Shown here one piece after another: positions 6,479 through 9,117 of a stretch of 9,117 nucleotides of DNA. Within the stretch, counting starts at the first letter, position 1, and every line of letters begins with the position of its first letter. The position numbers and the translations under genes are program-made. Where the stretch lies: the NCBI GenBank assembly GCA_009778425.1, contig WRJU01000184.1:1-9117 (forward strand), read 5' to 3'. The notes below the pieces were generated by a model that worked only from the letters and a program-made list of their open reading frames with translations, was not told where the DNA came from and did not search any database. Source of the DNA: Pseudomonadota bacterium. Its GTDB lineage: Bacteria > Pseudomonadota > Gammaproteobacteria > Burkholderiales > Rhodocyclaceae.

Positions 6479-6514
6479 AATCGGGAGGTCACAGGCAACT
6501 CAGCGCAGGCAAAC

Positions 6515-7753
6515 TCAACCCACGCGCCGCCCGCCCACTGATTCAGTAAAAGCACGGCACAGGCGGTTGACCCGCCCGTCCCAATGGAACAACTCGCCAT
6601 GACGTCGGATGGCCACACGATCCCATGTCCGCGACAGCGCCAGATCAATGGCCGCACTCAGGGCGGATGGGTCGCCCAGGGAGGCAAGTTCCCCCAGTTC
6701 CGGGCGGCCAATGAGTTCGCGGTTGCTCCCCGCATCGAAGGCGACAATCGGCAAGCCGCAGGCCATTGCTTCGAGCAAGGCCGTTGCCGGGCCTTCGTGG
6801 CGCGCGGCGGATACAAATACGTCGGCAGCCGATAGCGGGCCGGGCAACCCGTCCGGCGGCAGGGCGTCGAGAAAACGCACCGTCTGTTTCAGGTTCAGCC
6901 GTTCAACCAAGGCTTCCAACCCGGCGCGCCTGTCCTTCTCCAGACACTCCGGGCCGACAAGCAGGCAAACCAGCCCCGGCCACTGCCCGGTCAGTGCCGG
7001 TAGCGCCTCGATGACCCGGTTATAGCTTTTTTCTTCGGACAAACGACCTGAACCCGAGGAAACCAGCACCGGCGCAGTCGGTGGAATTCCCAACGCGGCA
7101 CGCGCCGCGCTGCGGTCACGCGGACGAAAATATTCGGCGTCGATGCCATTGCCAACCACTTCGACCCGATCATCCGACGCGCCCAGCTCAATGGCGAACT
7201 GGCGCAAGGACTCGCTGACGGCAAATATTCGCGCCGCCCCCTTGAACGCCTCACGCAATTTCAAAATCAGCCGAGGGTTACGCGCACAGGCCAATTCACC
7301 ACCATGCAGGGTAATCGTGACCGGCACGCCAAGCCTGCGCCCCAACAGAACGCCCGCGTAACCATCCGGGTAAGCGCCATGCGCGTCGATCAAATCGAGC
7401 CGCCCCGCGTTATGCAGCGCGGCAAAACGAGGATAGGCTCCCCTGGCCATCGCCCAGCCGTCCAGCAGCCGCAGCACACTCGGCCCCGGTACGGTCAGAA
7501 AACGGGGAAACCATACGGCGATCCCCTGCTGCTCTTCGTATACCGGCATACTCGGACGGAAAGCCGGATTCAGGTTCTGGCGTATCCAATCCTCCAGAGG
7601 AACCCAAGGCGTAGGCGAAACAACGAACAAAGGCAGACGGCGCGCGACGCGGAACATGCGCTCACGGACGGACAAACCCAGGTTCGGCTGCAATCTGCTT
7701 GGGAACTGGCTGCTCAATACGCCGATATGCGGGCCTTTGGATATTTCAGCCAT
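6515..7753 (-). CDS. GT4-type glycosyltransferase
   Basis: This is a predicted cytoplasmic or membrane-associated retaining glycosyltransferase with two Rossmann-like domains (GT-B fold), 412 residues. The N-terminal domain begins PHIGVLSSQFPSRLQPNLG and has the acceptor-side LHGGEL at 149-154. The C-terminal domain has VVGNGID (199-205), the RLSEEKS loop (237-243) and the EX7E donor-binding motif E320...E328 in HEGPATALLEAMACGLPIV. Donor and acceptor cannot be read from the sequence. Roles in exopolysaccharide, lipopolysaccharide or glycolipid synthesis are all possible. No other polysaccharide gene is adjacent. The start is uncertain. ATG 7753 fits the usual beginning of the family but has only a weak ribosome site. 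ATG 7861 has a better GGGAAG site and would add 36 residues, including a hydrophobic stretch. The frame stays open further up to 8800 opposite thiD, which is not coding evidence. Confidence 0.9.
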   Translation of the reverse strand: MAEISKGPHIGVLSSQFPSRLQPNLGLSVRERMFRVARRLPLFVVSPTPWVPLEDWIRQNLNPAFRPSMPVYEEQQGIAVWFPRFLTVPGPSVLRLLDGWAMARGAYPRFAALHNAGRLDLIDAHGAYPDGYAGVLLGRRLGVPVTITLHGGELACARNPRLILKLREAFKGAARIFAVSESLRQFAIELGASDDRVEVVGNGIDAEYFRPRDRSAARAALGIPPTAPVLVSSGSGRLSEEKSYNRVIEALPALTGQWPGLVCLLVGPECLEKDRRAGLEALVERLNLKQTVRFLDALPPDGLPGPLSAADVFVSAARHEGPATALLEAMACGLPIVAFDAGSNRELIGRPELGELASLGDPSALSAAIDLALSRTWDRVAIRRHGELFHWDGRVNRLCRAFTESVGGRRVG

Positions 7754-7894
7754 CACAAAATGTCCCGCCCTGGAGGCCAGAGCAAGCCGAACAATAAGGA
7801 GAAATGCCCAAACCGGGCACAGGGACAATTCGTTTTCATTGGGGGGACGATGATATGGCATGACCTCTTCCCGTAGCAAGGCCAACTCCCACGC

Positions 7895-7923
7895 TTGCAA
7901 GCGAGGCACGCATCCAGTATCGT
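7895..7923 (+). promoter_or_regulatory. Candidate sigma-70 promoter of the thiD-thiC operon
   Basis: TTGCAA (7895-7900) and TATCGT (7918-7923) are separated by 17 bases, each matching consensus at four of six positions. Transcription would start near 7930, just before the first stem of the riboswitch, which supports the assignment. The region 7754-7894 beside it carries no plus-strand gene. A small hairpin TGCCC/GGGCA (7805-7809 and 7815-7819) is the only other visible structure. Confidence 0.45.
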
Positions 7924-7931
7924 CACGCGAC

Positions 7932-8015
7932 CGTTGGGGGTGTCCGCGCGTCGAGCAGCACGGGCTGAGAAAGACCCCTGGAACCTGACCCGGCTCATAC
8001 CGGCGTAGGGAAACG
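7932..8015 (+). ncRNA. TPP riboswitch (THI element)
   Basis: All conserved blocks of the thiamin pyrophosphate aptamer appear in order: GGGGTG (7937-7942), GCTGAGA (7964-7970, the pyrimidine-binding part), ACCCCTGGAACCTGA (7974-7988) and CCGGCGTAGGGAA (8000-8012). Stems can be drawn by hand: P1 CGTT/AACG (7932-7935 with 8012-8015), P2 GGGGT/ACCCC (7937-7941 with 7974-7978), a short P3 starting CCG/CGG (7944-7946 with 7961-7963), P4 CCT/AGG (7984-7986 with 8007-8009) and P5 CCGG/CCGG (7990-7993 with 8000-8003). Only 5 bases separate P1 from the thiD ATG, so there is no room for a separate terminator or anti-Shine-Dalgarno stem. The only Shine-Dalgarno candidate, AGGGA at 8007-8011, is part of the aptamer itself. 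Repression by TPP is therefore expected at translation initiation. Confidence 0.95.
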
Positions 8016-8020
8016 TGACC

Positions 8021-8908
8021 ATGCCCTCTTCCTGTCCCTCCTCCCATTCCGGGCGAACCGCCCCGCCCAATGTCGTCTCCATCGCCGGTATCGACCCCTC
8101 CGGCGGCGCGGGAGTCTTTGCCGACATCAAAACCTTTTCCGCGCTCGGCGCTTATGGGTGCGGCATCGTCGCGGCGCTGACCGCTCAGAATACGCAGGGC
8201 GTGACGGGCATCCACACGCCCCCCACCGAATTCCTGCGCCTGCAAATCGACACCCTGTTTGCCGATGTCGCCCTTCACGCTTGCAAGATCGGCATGCTCG
8301 GCAACGCCGGAATCGTCACCACGGTCGCCGAGCGCCTTTCGCACTGGAGCGCGAACAATATCGTCCTCGACCCCGTGATGGTCGCCAAAAGCGGCGACGC
8401 CCTGCTCGACCGCGACGCCATCGCAGCCTTGCGCGAGGCGCTTTTCCCGCTGGCATTCATCATCACCCCCAACCTGCCCGAAGCAGGCGTATTGCTCGGC
8501 GAGCGCATGGCGGAGACGCTGCGCGAGATGCGCCATGTGGCCGAACGCCTGCGAAAGATGCTGCCTGACACATCGGAACGATGGGTGCTGCTCAAGGGCG
8601 GCCACTTGCCCGGAAATGAGACGACCGACCTGCTCTACGACGGCGAGCGCATGATCGAGCTTTCCGCCCGCCGCATCGACACGCCGAACACCCACGGAAC
8701 CGGCTGTACCCTGTCTTCCGCCGTTGCCGCGCTGCTGCCGCAAGCCCTTTTCCCCAGCCCGGCCGAGGTAGCCGTGCGCGCCGCCCACGGCTACCTGCAC
8801 CGCGCCATTGCAGACTCAGGACGGCTCGCCGTCGGGCATGGGCATGGGCCGGTGCATCACTTTCACGCGCTCTGGACAAAATCCGAAAGCGCCCCTTCCT
8901 CAAATTAA
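8021..8908 (+). CDS. thiD: Hydroxymethylpyrimidine / phosphomethylpyrimidine kinase (ThiD)
   Basis: ThiD phosphorylates 4-amino-5-hydroxymethyl-2-methylpyrimidine (HMP) and its monophosphate to HMP-PP, the pyrimidine unit that ThiE joins to the thiazole. The 295-residue product is a ribokinase-like fold with a slightly extended N-terminus. Motifs visible are SIAGIDPSGGAG (20-31), the KIGMLG strand (89-94), LDPVMVAKSGD (116-126), ITPNLPEA (148-155), LLKGGH (190-195), and the anion-hole and active-site loop HGTGCTLSSA (225-234) with C229. I used ATG 8021. An in-frame GTG at 8015 lies in the P1 stem and only 3 bases after the AGGGA, so it is less likely. The gene directly follows the TPP riboswitch and precedes thiC by 17 bases. 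There is no sign of a ThiE fusion within its length. Confidence 0.96.
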   Translation: MPSSCPSSHSGRTAPPNVVSIAGIDPSGGAGVFADIKTFSALGAYGCGIVAALTAQNTQGVTGIHTPPTEFLRLQIDTLFADVALHACKIGMLGNAGIVTTVAERLSHWSANNIVLDPVMVAKSGDALLDRDAIAALREALFPLAFIITPNLPEAGVLLGERMAETLREMRHVAERLRKMLPDTSERWVLLKGGHLPGNETTDLLYDGERMIELSARRIDTPNTHGTGCTLSSAVAALLPQALFPSPAEVAVRAAHGYLHRAIADSGRLAVGHGHGPVHHFHALWTKSESAPSSN

Positions 8909-8925
8909 CCAAAAACGGCCATCAC

Positions 8926-9117
8926 ATGAACCACCCCGAACCCTTCGACGCAGCCTGTGCCCGCGTCATCCATGCCACCATTGCCCCGCTGCCCAATTCG
9001 CGCAAGATTTACGTTCAAGGCTCCCGAGCCGACCTGCGCGTCCCCATGCGTGAAATTTCGCAATCGGATACCCCGGCTGCCTTCGGCGGAGAAAAAAACC
9101 CGCCCATCTTCGTCTAC
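8926..9117 (+). CDS. thiC: Phosphomethylpyrimidine synthase (ThiC), 5' part only
   Basis: These are the first 64 codons of the radical-SAM enzyme that converts aminoimidazole ribotide into HMP phosphate, the substrate of ThiD. The family N-terminal region is clear: LPNSRKIYVQGSRADLRVPM (22-41), then REISQSDTP and FGGEKNPPIFVY up to the window edge. The catalytic barrel and the C-terminal CX2CX4C-type iron-sulfur motif lie beyond the edge and cannot be checked. The ATG lies 17 bases after the thiD stop and has no obvious Shine-Dalgarno sequence, which suggests co-transcription and perhaps translation coupled to thiD. No second riboswitch precedes thiC, so it should depend on the TPP sensor ahead of thiD. 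Confidence 0.96.
   Translation, partial: MNHPEPFDAACARVIHATIAPLPNSRKIYVQGSRADLRVPMREISQSDTPAAFGGEKNPPIFVY

Larger units (their letters stand above)
6182..6514. other. 333-bp gap between chemoreceptor and glycosyltransferase genes
   Basis: Going leftwards from the glycosyltransferase stop, this gap holds the intrinsic terminator at 6451-6478, a degraded toxin-like coding stretch at about 6300-6442, and the chemoreceptor upstream region (6182-6299) with its Shine-Dalgarno sequence. No confident promoter for the chemoreceptor was found. Small open frames on both strands here (such as 6280-6549 plus and 6252-6455 minus) have no recognisable product as written. Confidence 0.6.

Noticed and set aside
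6280..6549. Plus-strand open frame of 89 codons in the gap before the glycosyltransferase end
   Set aside because: It crosses the minus-strand terminator and the glycosyltransferase 3' end, is Cys/Arg-rich without a recognisable domain, and has no ribosome site.
8015..8020. GTG 8015 as the thiD start
   Set aside because: It lies inside the P1 stem of the riboswitch and only 3 bases after the AGGGA, whereas ATG 8021 has proper spacing.
7754..8800. The glycosyltransferase frame staying open up to 8800, suggesting a 761-residue protein
   Set aside because: The extra part lies opposite the TPP riboswitch and thiD and shows no domain. The glycosyltransferase has a complete N-terminal domain starting near 7753.
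1..9117. CRISPR array, insertion sequence, attachment site or phage genes
   Set aside because: No regularly spaced direct repeats, transposase motifs, terminal inverted repeats with target duplication, or integrase-like sequences were seen.

Overview
This 9.1-kb window is a high-GC, gene-dense proteobacterial chromosome segment, most likely betaproteobacterial. The evidence for that is the tpiA - secG - tRNA-Leu - nuoA - nuoB order, the ParC and ThiD sequences, and a TPP riboswitch in front of a thiD-thiC pair. The order or genus cannot be fixed from this sequence alone. Almost everything is core housekeeping content. I found no CRISPR array, no complete insertion sequence and no defence island.

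Positions 1-1986, minus strand: tpiA (triosephosphate isomerase), secG (preprotein translocase subunit with a Pro/Ala-rich tail), tRNA-Leu(GAG), then nuoA and the start of nuoB (respiratory complex I). The genes run in one direction and may be partly co-transcribed. The tRNA has its own candidate promoter, and the nuoA leader holds three tightly tiled stem-loops.

Positions 1987-4525: a short divergent promoter region separates tpiA from plus-strand parC (topoisomerase IV subunit A). parC stands without parE beside it. A strong hairpin sits between parC and the convergent chemoreceptor gene.

Positions 4526-6514: a minus-strand transmembrane methyl-accepting chemotaxis protein, preceded by a 333-bp gap. 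The gap contains the intrinsic terminator of the next gene and a short frameshifted reading frame that looks like the C-terminal end of a PemK/MazF-type toxin.

Positions 6515-7753, minus strand: a solitary GT4-type glycosyltransferase. It is divergent from the thiamin genes.

Positions 7895-9117, plus strand: a candidate promoter, a TPP riboswitch, thiD (HMP/HMP-P kinase) and the start of thiC (HMP-P synthase). ThiC makes the pyrimidine phosphate and ThiD phosphorylates it, so the pair forms the pyrimidine branch of thiamin synthesis under one TPP sensor. The only Shine-Dalgarno sequence for thiD lies inside the conserved 3' part of the aptamer, so TPP binding should block translation directly without a separate expression platform. 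This and the toxin relic are the most interesting points in the window.
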